Below are positions 63,340 through 64,000 of a stretch of 64,000 nucleotides of DNA, in pieces. The position numbers and the translations under genes were made by a program. The stretch spans positions 36,598 to 100,597 of the forward strand of contig NW_026110558.1 of assembly GCF_024679095.1 (NCBI RefSeq). Direction: 5' to 3'. This stretch comes from Eriocheir sinensis. Taxonomy: Eukaryota > Arthropoda > Malacostraca > Decapoda > Varunidae. The notes under the pieces are model-generated. The model did not search any database. It was not told where the DNA came from and saw only the letters and a list, made by a program, of their open reading frames with translations. Every line of letters starts with the position of its first letter. The stretch's first letter is position 1.

Positions 63340-63900
63340 TCTTTGTATCACTAGTATTATTATATTCCCTTCTTCCTCCCTTCCTTCTTTTTTCATCCTT
63401 CCTTTCGCGCCGAACATGGAGTGGTATATGTGATAACTCTCTTGCTGTCCCTTCCCCTTCTTTATTTCCTTCCTTCTTTCTCTCCCTTCTGCTGCTCTTC
63501 CTCTCTTTATCCCTTTCTTCATCTCTCGTTCTGTTTTCCTTCCTCTTGATTCACTTTTCACTTTTCTTCCCCTTCGTGTGTTTTCCTCTTTATTTCCTTC
63601 TTTTTGCACTTTTCCATTCTTCTTCAGTATTTTCCTTCTTCTTCCATTTTCCTTTCCTCTCTTTCATTTTTTCCTTAATGTATGTATGCCTCTTTTTTTT
63701 TCCTTGTTTTTGTGCTTTCCTATTTTTCTTCAGTATTTTCCTTCTTCCATTTTTCTTTCCTCTCTTTCATCTTTTTTCCATCTATCTCTTTTTCCTTTTC
63801 TTTCCCTACGTCCGTGTGTTTGACTCTTTTCTCCCTGTTTCTGCACTTTTCCATTCCTCTTCAGCATTTTCCATAGTCCATTTTTCTTTACATCTATCTG
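63340..63900. repeat. Degenerate T/C-rich repeat
   Basis: TTTTCCTTCTTCCATTTTCC-type segments repeat imperfectly every 100-130 bp. No gene seen. Confidence 0.6.
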
Positions 63901-64000
63901 GTTCTCCTCCCTCTCTCCCCTCGACAACGGCCACGCCACCTCTTCTCGTCCTATCAGCGAAGTTAACTTAAGCAACGTTGGGTCTGGTTAGTGCTTGGAT

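Overview
This window looks like intergenic or heterochromatin-like DNA from a decapod crustacean, probably a brachyuran crab. That is an inference from three things: the density of (CT)n, (CA)n, (ATT)n and (TA)n microsatellites, the dominance of CR1-clade non-LTR retrotransposons with 8-10 bp 3' tandem ends, and the presence of tRNA-derived and GC-rich poly(A) SINEs. There is no bacterial-style gene organisation. Almost all coding signal belongs to transposable elements. Only one plausible host gene is visible, at 9479-10244 on the minus strand: the first exon of a type I membrane protein with signal peptide, six-cysteine ectodomain, threonine-rich stalk and transmembrane helix, preceded by a TATA box and initiator with about 31 bp spacing.

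Region by region. Positions 1-9300 are a long pyrimidine-rich minisatellite broken up by CR1 copies (2468-5287 and 6339-8345) and an L2-like fragment (5346-5793). The host exon follows, then a 35 bp minisatellite and a CR1 copy (11651-13185). Positions 13305-18594 hold a nearly full-length CR1-like element (called family A here) with a 77 bp tandem-repeat 5' UTR, an intact esterase ORF1 and an ORF2 broken by two nonsense codons. Two 5'-truncated copies of the same family lie at 23401-26079 (minus; long uninterrupted ORF2) and 34097-36173 (plus). All three family A copies are bordered on both sides by (TC)n on their sense strand. Positions 18600-33360 are mainly tandem repeats of 34-105 bp units, a segmental duplication, SINE-like and MITE-like insertions and further CR1 fragments.

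Positions 37138-50510 contain two adjacent PIF/Harbinger DNA transposons with matching terminal inverted repeats and CWG-type 3 bp flanks. The first (37138-45524) carries an apparently intact two-exon HARBI1-like DDE transposase on the minus strand and a four-exon accessory gene, with one nonsense codon, on the plus strand. It is full of nested insertions, including an 800 bp palindrome. The second (45817-50510) is a deletion derivative. Both carry the same tRNA-derived SINE at a homologous site, so the SINE was already in the shared ancestor.

Positions 51500-64000 are dominated by microsatellites, a 2.8 kb 39 bp-period pyrimidine minisatellite (53745-56520), an internally deleted L2-like element (57707-60121), a Jockey-like fragment (61195-61895) and a last CR1 fragment (63012-63312).

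The most interesting pattern is a strand-consistent association of several CR1-clade families with pyrimidine-rich simple repeats. It suggests target-site preference for (TC)n-type DNA. Many very long reading frames here are only translations of microsatellites and are not reported as genes.
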